32,053 nt of DNA from an uncultured Arenicella sp. (lineage in GTDB: Bacteria; Pseudomonadota; Gammaproteobacteria; Arenicellales; Arenicellaceae): positions 1 to 32,053 of the forward strand of contig CAKZRZ010000147.1 of NCBI GenBank assembly GCA_937918955.1. The letters are read 5' to 3'. Positions 1 through 7,329 of this stretch are shown one piece after another. The first letter of the stretch is position 1. Each line of letters starts with the position of its first letter. Position numbers and translations under genes: made by a program. The notes beneath the pieces are model-generated. The model did no database searches. It was given only the letters and a program-made list of their open reading frames with translations, and was not told where the DNA came from.

Positions 1-411
1 TACGATCATAAACACCAAGACCTTTCTGCCGACGACACCGCCAAAGGTTTATCCAAAATGTCGATCGATATCTGTAAAGCGCTGTATCGAAAACTGGCAA
101 CAAATGGAGTGGTATTTAACACCGAAACCTTTCGCGCAATAAAGGCAACGTACTATCGTATTGCGCTCGATTTTGTCGAAACTTATTACAATGATGCGCA
201 AATGAACGGCCTTACTTTAGACATTCATGCCGAAGAAGCCGCGATAGAATTGTTTGCCGAAAATGTGCTTAACGCCGGCCACGACTTTCTTGATAACCCA
301 ATGGAAACACCGTTTATTCCTAGCTGGAATCGAGTCGGAAGCGCACTCCCAGACATTGCAGAGGAGCTAATAGCAGCGGTTGACGCCGACATGACCGATT
401 ACGCCAATTAA
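1..411 (+). CDS. Glycosyltransferase, C-terminal part (possibly glucosyl-3-phosphoglycerate synthase-like)
   Basis: The reading frame is open from the first base, so the gene starts left of the window and only about 136 C-terminal residues are visible; the ATG at 58 is internal. The fragment is acidic and mostly helical, with DAQMNGL, EEAA and a C-terminal FIPSWNRV segment. I recall this pattern from the C-terminal region of family-2-like glycosyltransferases that sit next to sucrose-phosphorylase homologues in marine gammaproteobacteria. The nucleotide-sugar and DxD motifs would lie in the missing N-terminal part, so the donor and acceptor cannot be judged here. Only 16 bases separate it from the following GH13 gene, which supports one operon and a joint role in making and recycling a glucosyl-glycerate type solute. 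The family is moderately sure; the substrate is inference from the neighbour. Confidence 0.6.
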   Translation, partial: YDHKHQDLSADDTAKGLSKMSIDICKALYRKLATNGVVFNTETFRAIKATYYRIALDFVETYYNDAQMNGLTLDIHAEEAAIELFAENVLNAGHDFLDNPMETPFIPSWNRVGSALPDIAEELIAAVDADMTDYAN

Positions 412-427
412 GCCCTGAGGTACTTAA

Positions 428-2143
428 ATGCTTATAGATATCATTAGTGATCAACTCAGCCGCATCTATCTAGATGAAGACCACGAGGCCCTCGCAAGAA
501 AACTCATTGCCACCATGCAGGTACAGCACTCCCAAGAAGCCACGCCCTTGCATAGCAATAAGTGGAGTGAAGCCGACGCTTGGGTAATTAGCTATGGTGA
601 CAGTGTGACCCAAGCGGGGCATGCGCCACTAGAAACGTTAAACACCTTTCTTGATCAGTATCTGAGTGACAGCATCTCAGGCGTACATATTCTGCCCTTT
701 TTTCCATACAGTTCCGACGAGGGGTTTTCGGTCATAGACTATGCTCAAGTGAACGACAGCTTAGGCACTTGGCAGCACATCGAAGCCATCGCAGACGGCT
801 ACGATTTGATGGCCGACTTAGTAATAAATCACTGTTCGCAACGCAGCCGTTGGTTTGAAAATTTTCGCCAGCAGAAACACCCCGGCAAAGACTACTTTAT
901 CACCACAGAACCAAGCGAGGATGTAAGCCAAGTCGTTCGGCCTCGAACCTCACCACTGTTAAGAGAAACACGGACGATCGATGGCGATAAATACGTTTGG
1001 TGCACATTCAGCCATGACCAAGTAGATCTAAACTTTAGAAACCCTGACGTGCTGATCGAGATGTTGACCATTATTCGACGTTATCTCGAACAAGGAGTAA
1101 AAATATTTCGTTTAGACGCGATTGCCTTTCTTTGGAAAGAACCGAACAGCCCCTGCGTGCATTTGCCACAAACCCATGAGTTTGTGCGCCTGCTTCGAAC
1201 TTTGATCGAAGCACACACGCCTGAAGCCATTGTCATCACCGAAACAAATGTGCCCAATCATGAGAATTTGTCCTACTTTGGCAACGCCAATGAAGCGCAC
1301 GCGGTTTACAACTTTTCCTTGCCACCTCTATTAATTCAAGCCCTTCTTAGCGGCAATAGCGATCATCTCAAGCGCTGGCAAATGAGTATGCCGCCTGCGC
1401 AGAATGGAACCTTCTATTTCAATTTTATAGCCAGCCATGACGGCATTGGTTTGCGTCCAGTAAAAGGTTTGTTAGAGGAAACAGAGGTTGATCAACTTAT
1501 CAATACACTGCAAAGCTTTGGCGCAAGAGTTTCGTGGCGCTCAGTGGAAGGCGGCAAACAAGAAGCTTACGAAATTAACGTCGCATTATTTGATGCATTG
1601 CAAGGCACCGTTAACGGACCTGATAAATGGCAATTGCAACGCTTTGTATGCGCTCATGCAATTATGTTCTCACTCGAAGGCATACCTGGCGTATATATCC
1701 ATAGTCTATTGGGCACTCAAAACGACGTAGAGCGACTTGCACTGAGCAATCATAACCGCGACATCAATCGCAAGAAATGGAATATGGAGGAGTTAAGTGC
1801 ACTCCTAGACAACCCTGCATCGCATCATCATAAAGTCTTAGACTCTCTCACCAGCCTGCTTAAAATTCGAGGCGCGCAAGCGGCTTTTCACCCTAATGCG
1901 GTGCAGTTCACGCTACATTTAGGCTCCGAAGTATTTGCTTTTTGGCGCCAGAGTATCGATCGTTCGCAAAGTATATTTTGCATCCATAACATTAGCGACA
2001 AAGCGATCACCATCCCAATCAATTCTATTAACCTGATTACACTTCAGACCTGGATCGATTTGGTAAGCGAAACTCACTTCTCTGAGGATCAAGAAGAAAT
2101 AACACTGCAACCCTACCAATTTGTTTGGCTTTCTAATAAGTAA
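428..2143 (+). CDS. GH13 sucrose-phosphorylase-family enzyme (glucosylglycerate phosphorylase-like)
   Basis: A 571-residue alpha-amylase superfamily protein. The motifs appear in order: GDS near residue 57, DLVINH at 130-135 (region I), FRLDAIAF with nucleophile Asp230 (region II), ITETN with acid/base Glu272, and ASHDG with transition-state His337-Asp338. Sucrose phosphorylases of subfamily GH13_18 are about 500 residues; the longer length and the GLRP after HDGI fit better the branch with glucosylglycerate phosphorylase and sucrose-6'-phosphate phosphorylase. These enzymes reversibly phosphorolyse an alpha-glucoside to glucose-1-phosphate in the cytoplasm. There is no signal peptide. A good ribosome site (GAGGT) lies 7-8 bases before the ATG. 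Together with the upstream glycosyltransferase it suggests synthesis and phosphorolytic recovery of glucosylglycerate. The family is certain; the exact acceptor is inferred. Confidence 0.85.
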   Translation: MLIDIISDQLSRIYLDEDHEALARKLIATMQVQHSQEATPLHSNKWSEADAWVISYGDSVTQAGHAPLETLNTFLDQYLSDSISGVHILPFFPYSSDEGFSVIDYAQVNDSLGTWQHIEAIADGYDLMADLVINHCSQRSRWFENFRQQKHPGKDYFITTEPSEDVSQVVRPRTSPLLRETRTIDGDKYVWCTFSHDQVDLNFRNPDVLIEMLTIIRRYLEQGVKIFRLDAIAFLWKEPNSPCVHLPQTHEFVRLLRTLIEAHTPEAIVITETNVPNHENLSYFGNANEAHAVYNFSLPPLLIQALLSGNSDHLKRWQMSMPPAQNGTFYFNFIASHDGIGLRPVKGLLEETEVDQLINTLQSFGARVSWRSVEGGKQEAYEINVALFDALQGTVNGPDKWQLQRFVCAHAIMFSLEGIPGVYIHSLLGTQNDVERLALSNHNRDINRKKWNMEELSALLDNPASHHHKVLDSLTSLLKIRGAQAAFHPNAVQFTLHLGSEVFAFWRQSIDRSQSIFCIHNISDKAITIPINSINLITLQTWIDLVSETHFSEDQEEITLQPYQFVWLSNK

Positions 2144-2147
2144 GGCA

Positions 2148-2214
2148 GCTATGTTCGAACGTTTGCAAGACCGAGTTTATACAATGTTAATCGTCACTAC
2201 TCGTTCGACATAGC
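2148..2214. repeat. Inverted repeat between two convergent genes
   Basis: The arms are 2148-2161 (GCTATGTTCGAACG) and 2202-2214 (CGTTCGACATAGC), complementary except for one bulged base, with a 40-base loop. The right arm covers the last codons of the minus-strand LytTR gene. The pair spans the 53-base gap between convergent stop codons. No U-tract follows, so it is at best a weak terminator. Confidence 0.5.
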
Positions 2215-3042
2215 GCTAAACCGTTCTAAACTCTTGAGAACTTCACTCGCGCGACCTCGACTCACCGGAATTCGGTCGCCGTCATTAAGCCTTAAATGAT
2301 AGTCACGGCCTTCTTTTTGAATTTCATCGACATGCTCAAATGAAACCCAATGCGATCGATGAACTCGCATACCCTCTTTAGGCTTGAGCAATTGGATCGC
2401 TTCCGACATTTTTCCTCGAATAAAGAACTGCCGATTCTGGTTAAAGATTCTCAGGTAATGGTCTTCAACTTGAACTCTTAAGGTTTTTGATCTTCGCCAT
2501 TCCGGCATTGACTCGTCACTATCTACGGCGTTCGTTTCGCCCGTTACCAAATCGACATCCATCGACGGCCTATCGACTGCGTGTAGGTAGAGCATTTTAT
2601 GCAGCAAAATAAATATCGCGCTAATCACGGCTATCGGCAGCCAAACAAATGCTAAAAACTCGAGTGGCGGGTCAACTCGCTTGGGCAAAATTGGAGTGTA
2701 TTTCAATACATGCAGCTCGGCGGCTACGGCAAAGATCGTCAAAACTACCGCGCTCACGTTCGATACAAACTGCCCATACGCAAGTGACCTGAAAACATAA
2801 CGATGAACCAAATACCTAAATACCAATACCTGTACCGCTACCAGAGCACACACTGTTAGCCATAAACCAAATCTATGCAAACTGTTTAAATCACCGGTAT
2901 TGAATGCCCTTCCGATGGTCAGAACCCCAGCGAGTAGCAAGGCAACAATTGGAATAAGCGCGCTGTTCAGCGACAACTTTAGGCTGGCGAATTTGAAGGC
3001 TGGACTATTCACGACAAAAATGGACTCTACACGACATACCAC
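2197..3042 (-). CDS. Membrane-anchored LytTR-domain transcriptional regulator
   Basis: A 281-residue protein. The N-terminal half has about four hydrophobic segments (roughly residues 28-45, 57-76, 93-113 and 130-150), followed by a polar linker and a C-terminal LytTR DNA-binding domain (about 188-275). The LytTR core is visible as DHYLRIF, the RVHRSHWV segment at 226-233 and RIPVSRG near 258-263. There is no response-regulator receiver domain, so it probably senses a membrane or envelope signal directly, as known for other proteins with a 4-TM plus LytTR layout. It is divergent from the exported NTF2-like gene at 3127 with an 84-base shared promoter region, making that gene the obvious candidate target. 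The start is the first ATG; the next in-frame Met would remove the TM segments. The signal and targets are unknown. Confidence 0.85.
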   Translation of the reverse strand: MVCRVESIFVVNSPAFKFASLKLSLNSALIPIVALLLAGVLTIGRAFNTGDLNSLHRFGLWLTVCALVAVQVLVFRYLVHRYVFRSLAYGQFVSNVSAVVLTIFAVAAELHVLKYTPILPKRVDPPLEFLAFVWLPIAVISAIFILLHKMLYLHAVDRPSMDVDLVTGETNAVDSDESMPEWRRSKTLRVQVEDHYLRIFNQNRQFFIRGKMSEAIQLLKPKEGMRVHRSHWVSFEHVDEIQKEGRDYHLRLNDGDRIPVSRGRASEVLKSLERFSAMSNE

Positions 3043-3055
3043 TAGCTGATCAGAA

Positions 3056-3114
3056 ATTGGGTGTTTTATAACTGAGTTAGAGCTCTCTTACAAAACGAAC
3101 ACTATCAACCCAAT
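3056..3114. repeat. Spaced inverted repeat in divergent promoter region
   Basis: ATTGGGT at 3056-3062 and its complement ACCCAAT at 3108-3114 flank the 84-base region between the LytTR gene and the NTF2-like gene. The right arm ends just before the ribosome site of the plus-strand gene. It is short and could be chance; it is a possible operator for the LytTR regulator. Confidence 0.25.
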
Positions 3115-3126
3115 GAGGGATTAATA

Positions 3127-3645
3127 ATGACTACTTTGCGTAAACCATATCACTTTTTATTACTAATATCGGCTCTCTTAAGCACAGCGCATGCTCAACA
3201 GCGAGGCGAAATACCCGACTATAAGGTATTCGGAGAAGCCCAAAACCAACACGAAGCAAAACAAATAGCACGCTTGGTAAGTGACTATCAATCTAGCTGG
3301 AAAGAGCTTAATGCTAAAAAGCTTATCGCACTGCATACCAGCGATACCGAATTGACAAATGCCTTCGCGCGAATGTTCCAAGACTCCAAGACCCTAGAAA
3401 CGTTCTTAGAAAACAGGCTTTTCCCACAATTTGAGAATATGTTTTCTGAAACACAAACCCTGACAATTAAACCCATATCACTGCGATATTTAGGCAACGA
3501 CGCAGCCGTGATTCACCTCTACACGGAATTTCAAACCGACCCATCTAAACCAGAAATAATTCGCAGAACCCACTTTCACTTAGTTGCACAGCAAATAGGC
3601 TCTACTTGGAAAATCGCGCACACGTCGATCATGGATCCTCGCTAA
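3127..3645 (+). CDS. Exported small NTF2-like (SnoaL/DUF4440-type) protein
   Basis: A 172-residue protein with a clear Sec signal peptide (hydrophobic core LLLISALLS, likely cleavage after AHA at about residue 23). The mature part has the helix-rich then beta-rich pattern of the NTF2-like fold: an opening helix containing SSWKELNAKKLIALHT, which is typical of DUF4440/SnoaL-type proteins, and closing strands around HFHLVAQQIGSTWKIAHTS. Such domains bind small ligands or act as hydrolase/isomerase scaffolds, and nothing visible fixes the function. GAGGGA lies 7 bases before the ATG and supports the start. It is divergent from the LytTR gene at 2197-3042 and may be its regulatory target. The fold call is reasonably good; the function is unknown. 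Confidence 0.75.
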   Translation: MTTLRKPYHFLLLISALLSTAHAQQRGEIPDYKVFGEAQNQHEAKQIARLVSDYQSSWKELNAKKLIALHTSDTELTNAFARMFQDSKTLETFLENRLFPQFENMFSETQTLTIKPISLRYLGNDAAVIHLYTEFQTDPSKPEIIRRTHFHLVAQQIGSTWKIAHTSIMDPR

Positions 3646-3727
3646 ACCGATGCCAACAAAAGCTCTGCATGACACGTTAGGGACTGCCAGAGACAATCAA
3701 AGGCACTTACGAAGGTAGAAGAAAAAA

Positions 3728-3751
3728 GGCCGATTCAAAATTGAATCGGCC
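3728..3751. terminator. Bidirectional rho-independent terminator
   Basis: A perfect 24-base inverted repeat. GGCCGATTCA pairs with TGAATCGGCC over 10 bases with a 4-base loop. It is preceded by six A and followed by four T, so it can end transcripts from both sides. On the minus strand (downstream of the S8 protease) the stem is followed by six U, the stronger orientation. It separates the convergent genes ending at 3645 and 3786. Confidence 0.9.
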
Positions 3752-3761
3752 TTTTAACGCA

Positions 3762-3776
3762 GCGCTTAATTAGCGC
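3762..3776. repeat. Short inverted repeat next to terminator
   Basis: GCGCT-TAATT-AGCGC forms a 5-bp stem directly between the S8 protease stop codon and the main terminator hairpin. It may be an accessory hairpin of the protease transcript's 3' end. Confidence 0.35.
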
Positions 3777-3785
3777 AGAACCATC

Positions 3786-5552
3786 TTACAATGTAATTTG
3801 ATTCGTACACGTTGAACTACCCGCTTCACAAACTTGGAAGGTATAAGTAGCGGACTTACTTACGGAGAAAGATGCTGAACCGTCATTCGACTGGGTGCTA
3901 TTCAAACTTCCATTGATGTAGATATCAACGCTAGAACTGCTTGCACCTGTCCAGTTAATGTTAGCTTGACGATTTCCTTTAGAGCGATTGCCTGAAAGAC
4001 TCAGCTCTGCAGGAGGCTCAGTACCGCCACATCCATTTGCTGTCAAGTAATCGCTCGCTGCTTTCGCCTTAACGATGCCGTAACCAAAGAAATCATCACG
4101 CCCTACAGCGCCCTGGTCTTCGGCTGTCGCCTTCATTGCTTCGCGCACATCGGTGCCATTACAGCTTGGGTGATTCGACCAAATCAAAGCCGCTGCTCCA
4201 GCTGCAGCGGGTGTAGCCATTGAAGTACCGCTTAGCAACGAATAATCACTCGCGGTTACCGATACCGTCGCTGTTGATGAACCCACAATTGCGGCACGAT
4301 CTTCTTGAGCCGCTCCGACAGCAGGAATACTAGACGTATTTGTATCTCCTAAGGTTCCCGCCAACACACCTGGCTCATTATTTACAATAACGGCACCTAT
4401 TCCACCAGAGTTCTCGCAGTTCTGCACCTTATCCAAAAATGAAATGGCGCCACGATCAATTACACAAACTTTGCCACTTGCTCCCGCATCTACGGCTTCA
4501 GCGGTGCCCATAAAATAGGTCACCCCTGTCACCACACCGGTGTTTTCCATCGCAAGAGACTGATAATTTGCGCCATCAACACTTAAGCCAGAAGAAACGC
4601 CTGTGCCAGCTGGAAAGGTTGAAAGGGTATCAACACCGCCAGCGGTAACTTCTACACCGAAACCATCATTTACAACGGTAGTTTGATTTTTACCACGACC
4701 GGTCACCATGGTGTTGGATGGGTGTTGAGAGAAGTCAGCGATATTGTTATCCGCGTCATTAGCACCAATCATCATCACTGATTCGTAGCCTGCAGGGTAT
4801 GAACGAACATTGTTACCATCGTTACCAGCCGCGGCTAGTACTAATCCACCGTTATCAGTGAACGACTTAAATGCATTCTCTTCAGTTGAGTTAGCACCGC
4901 CACCGCCAAGGCTCATTGTGATGATGTTAGCTCCGGATTGAGTACACTTTTCAGCGGCCAGGGCTAAATCAGATGAATAACCATAACCATCAGCATTAAA
5001 CACTTTGATAATGTGCATGGGCACACCTGGCGCCATTCCGATAACACCAAAAGCATTATCCGCAGCGCCAACGGTACCAGCGACATGAGTACCGTGTGGG
5101 CCACCCGCTTCGAACCAGTTCCCTGTGCCTGAATCATTGTCACCGGTGACACTCGGCCAATCGAAATCTTGGTTTGAGTTATCTAAGCCAGAATCGATCA
5201 CACACACTTTTTGGCCACCCTGTAAGCTTAGTTGATCACCTTGAGATTGATAGATCGCATATGGCGTAATCTGCTCAGTCATCGGATTACCAACATCGTC
5301 ATTGAATATAGCTAGTGGAAACCGCTTTGCATCAATTTCCATTGATTTAAAGCCAGATTTTCCACGCATCGCTGATTTACCAGCATCATCTAACTCAACC
5401 GCAAACCAGCCGTTGCCTTCAGCCTTTACAGCGTGGCCTTTCTTAAGACCATTTGCATTTGAATCGTGCGAAACGATTACACGCTCAGCATGTGCTACCG
5501 AGCTAAGCGCCAATAGTGTAGCGGCGCTAATTACTTTCATTTTTAATGACAT
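3786..5552 (-). CDS. Secreted subtilisin-like S8 serine protease with PA domain insert
   Basis: A 588-residue protein. A signal peptide ends at about residue 22 (SVAHA). A pro-region of roughly 75 residues follows, then an S8 catalytic domain with Asp120 (VIDSG), His156 (HGTHVAG), oxyanion Asn244 (AAGND) and Ser444 (GTSMATPAA). A PA-like insert lies between the His and Ser regions (about 300-430, including VCVIDRGAISF and IGAVIVNN). After the catalytic domain, a Cys-containing linker leads to a C-terminal beta-sandwich-like domain (about 515-588) of the fibronectin/pre-peptidase type. All catalytic residues are present, so it should be an active extracellular or surface protease for protein scavenging. 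GGGGGA lies 6 bases before the chosen ATG; a second Met at residue 5 is possible. It has its own strong terminator at 3728-3751. Confidence 0.93.
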   Translation of the reverse strand: MSLKMKVISAATLLALSSVAHAERVIVSHDSNANGLKKGHAVKAEGNGWFAVELDDAGKSAMRGKSGFKSMEIDAKRFPLAIFNDDVGNPMTEQITPYAIYQSQGDQLSLQGGQKVCVIDSGLDNSNQDFDWPSVTGDNDSGTGNWFEAGGPHGTHVAGTVGAADNAFGVIGMAPGVPMHIIKVFNADGYGYSSDLALAAEKCTQSGANIITMSLGGGGANSTEENAFKSFTDNGGLVLAAAGNDGNNVRSYPAGYESVMMIGANDADNNIADFSQHPSNTMVTGRGKNQTTVVNDGFGVEVTAGGVDTLSTFPAGTGVSSGLSVDGANYQSLAMENTGVVTGVTYFMGTAEAVDAGASGKVCVIDRGAISFLDKVQNCENSGGIGAVIVNNEPGVLAGTLGDTNTSSIPAVGAAQEDRAAIVGSSTATVSVTASDYSLLSGTSMATPAAAGAAALIWSNHPSCNGTDVREAMKATAEDQGAVGRDDFFGYGIVKAKAASDYLTANGCGGTEPPAELSLSGNRSKGNRQANINWTGASSSSVDIYINGSLNSTQSNDGSASFSVSKSATYTFQVCEAGSSTCTNQITL

Positions 5553-5835
5553 TTACAATCCCCCAAAGGATTTTATTATTATTGATTTGACCTGAACTGT
5601 TCATCGAGAACTATGGCCCCTTTTTTATCGGATAACTTTCGAGGAATAGATGATTTACCATCGACCCTAAAATTTATCGATTAGGCATTAAAACAATATT
5701 AAGAGAAATGAACCATTATTCGCCGATTGATTGCTTTAATTACGTGAATTATTCGTGAAGAACGCAATTAGGCCGCAGATTATTGCGCCTCTAATTTTCA
5801 AATTAATAACGGGAACGAATTTACTAATCACTTGC

Positions 5836-6528
5836 CTAAGAAGTCGAGTAAATTTTCTCGGCTCGGTTAAACATAATCCATGAGGTTGCAATATATTTAT
5901 CGCCGCTAACTGCCAAATTACCTCTATGAGAATGTGTAAAGCCTGCCGGTGCAATAACCATTTTTCCCTTTTTAGGTTTGAGTTTGCGTTGTTGATAATA
6001 GAACTCAGTTTCTCCACCCTCCTCAACATCGTTAAGATAAAACATATAGAGCAAGACTCGATGTAAAGGCTCATGGCCGCCTAATTGAGGGTACTGCTCA
6101 GAATGCCAATGAGGGTAGCCGCCTTCTCCCTGGCAATACTTTTGAATATTTACCGACCCGCTACGATACAAGTAAGCAATAATATTAGCGATCTGGGGTT
6201 TGCCATACTCATCAAAATTCTCTGGCGTTATGGTCAGCGGCACGCCATTTTCATCAGATAAGGTAACGGAAATGCTGCCAACAAGTGCCAAACAATATTT
6301 TTCAAAATATTCGCAGGCCTTTGAAATCGTATACTGAAGAATCTCAGCTTTTAAGGAATCAAACTCAGGGTGCTCATCAAGCATCAAATCTATGCTGTTC
6401 TTCTTGGCCAAATCCACTCCCCCGCCGATACGCCCTTGATAAGCACCTTGATGTTCATTGATGATCTTAACGAGCCGATCACATAAATCATCTGGAAGCG
6501 CGTTGGGATACTCTTCTATAAAGTCCAT
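5836..6528 (-). CDS. 2OG-Fe(II) dioxygenase, prolyl-4-hydroxylase-like
   Basis: A 230-residue cytoplasmic protein without signal peptide. The C-terminal half matches the double-stranded beta-helix of 2OG-Fe(II) oxygenases: Tyr and Gly-rich lead-in, the metal motif at H142-S-E144, the LLYMFYLNDVEEGGETEF segment (159-176), KPKKGKMVIAP, a distal His (H199 or H201), and K211-Y with W217 for 2-oxoglutarate binding. The first metal motif reads HxE rather than the usual HxD, which is noteworthy. It lies upstream of the S8 protease on the same strand, but 283 bases apart, so an operon is not evident. No strong ribosome site is seen before the ATG. The family is well supported; the substrate (protein residue, amino acid or other) is unknown. 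Confidence 0.85.
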   Translation of the reverse strand: MDFIEEYPNALPDDLCDRLVKIINEHQGAYQGRIGGGVDLAKKNSIDLMLDEHPEFDSLKAEILQYTISKACEYFEKYCLALVGSISVTLSDENGVPLTITPENFDEYGKPQIANIIAYLYRSGSVNIQKYCQGEGGYPHWHSEQYPQLGGHEPLHRVLLYMFYLNDVEEGGETEFYYQQRKLKPKKGKMVIAPAGFTHSHRGNLAVSGDKYIATSWIMFNRAEKIYSTS

Positions 6529-6745
6529 CTGAGGTTAGGTATAGATCTAAGATTTAAGTAGTTTAGTATTGCAAAAGGATTAAAGCTAGCTGTGACATAG
6601 AAGCCTAGACCACATAAGTAAAGGAACAAATATACGTAAGCCACAACGCCGCTCTTACCAAGATTAATAAGAATACATCAGTGAAACGGAGGTTAAATAG
6701 GATTAGTGTAGTTCATGTCCATCGGGCTAACCTAATAAACGAAAA

Positions 6746-6761
6746 TTTTGTTCGAACAAAA
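6746..6761. repeat. 16-base perfect palindrome (possible operator)
   Basis: TTTTGTTCGAACAAAA is fully self-complementary, the form expected for a dimeric regulator site. No adjacent promoter is obvious; the nearest start is the minus-strand oxygenase gene about 220 bases away. Confidence 0.4.
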
Positions 6762-6855
6762 GGTACGAAAATAAAGCGCCTATGGCTTAATCAGAAATAT
6801 CGGGTACTCATGTCCATTGAGAATAACTACGAAGGGGAAATCTAGTACGAAAATA

Positions 6856-6894
6856 AAAAGACTCGCTCTTATTATTGTTGTTAACGAGTCTTTT
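6856..6894 (+). terminator. Terminator-like hairpin in gene-free interval
   Basis: AAAAGACTCG (6856-6865) pairs with CGAGTCTTTT (6885-6894), a 10-bp stem with a 19-base loop, followed by CATTTTCAT. It resembles a terminator although no gene precedes it, so it may end a short untranslated RNA. Confidence 0.4.
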
Positions 6895-6975
6895 CATTTT
6901 CATGAGTCGTGCTATTAGCTGCACTTTCCTCACTCCTAGGCGACTTGGGCTAGACCAATGTCTGCAACGGAAATT

Positions 6976-6990
6976 ACCTAAAATTTAGGT
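6976..6990. repeat. 15-base inverted repeat
   Basis: ACCTAAA-A-TTTAGGT is symmetric around one central base and lies about 170 bases before the glyQ -10 box. It is a possible regulator site. Confidence 0.3.
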
Positions 6991-7158
6991 GCTTGTCTAT
7001 CCTTTTATAACTAAATGTTTACCTTGATATGAATTAAAGTAATTACATTGACAGAATGTCTAGTTTCACAGATTCTTCACACATTACTTAGCTGTCACGC
7101 GCCCAGCATTTACCGATAGAAAGCAGGCTTAAGCGCTCGCAAAATTAGTCTCTACCGC

Positions 7159-7164
7159 TATAAT
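7159..7164 (+). promoter_or_regulatory. Candidate -10 box of the glyQS promoter
   Basis: A perfect TATAAT at 7159-7164 lies 166 bases before the glyQ ATG. No good -35 box is found at 16-18 bases upstream. If used, transcription would start near 7171 and give a leader of about 160 bases that includes the 28-base palindrome. Confidence 0.5.
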
Positions 7165-7228
7165 ACCGTGTCTTATTTAAGGGGCAGCTGCGAGACAATA
7201 AACGCAAACCGTTTAGCATATCGGCACC

Positions 7229-7256
7229 GCCAATTAAATCGCGCGATTTAATTGGC
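7229..7256. repeat. 28-base perfect palindrome in the glyQ leader
   Basis: The left arm GCCAATTAAATCGC (7229-7242) is exactly complementary to the right arm GCGATTTAATTGGC (7243-7256), with no spacer. No T-tract follows, so it is not a standard terminator. As RNA it would form a strong hairpin in the glyQ leader; as DNA it is an ideal dimeric operator. Confidence 0.6.
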
Positions 7257-7283
7257 AACGACTGATCACAGTTTCCCAACTTA

Positions 7284-7300
7284 ACCAGCCTGGCGCTGGT
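7284..7300 (+). promoter_or_regulatory. Small hairpin just before glyQ
   Basis: ACCAGC pairs with GCTGGT around a five-base loop and ends 29 bases before the glyQ start codon, close to where a ribosome would bind. It may influence translation initiation of glyQ, which has no clear Shine-Dalgarno sequence. Confidence 0.3.
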
Positions 7301-7329
7301 AAAAACCTCTAGCAGATAAATTAACTATC

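Larger units (their letters stand above)
6529..7329. other. 801-base interval without credible gene; several palindromes
   Basis: No open frame of convincing length or composition is present on either strand. The interval holds a 16-base perfect palindrome (6746-6761), a hairpin with T-rich flank (6856-6894), a 15-base inverted repeat (6976-6990), a -10 box (7159-7164), a 28-base palindrome (7229-7256) and a short hairpin (7284-7300). Two short blocks recur in the same order: CATGTCCAT at 6714 and 6809, and GTACGAAAATAAA at 6763 and 6845. The left part carries the promoter of the oxygenase gene; the right part is the glyQS promoter and leader. Confidence 0.6.

Noticed and set aside
5736-6074. 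Open minus-strand frame of 112 codons overlapping the dioxygenase gene
   Set aside because: It lies mostly inside the 2OG oxygenase gene in another frame of the same strand and has no family-like features or ribosome site.
7165-7329. T-box or glycine riboswitch before glyQ
   Set aside because: No T-box core or tandem glycine-aptamer sequence is present, and T-boxes are not expected in gammaproteobacteria; only simple palindromes are seen.
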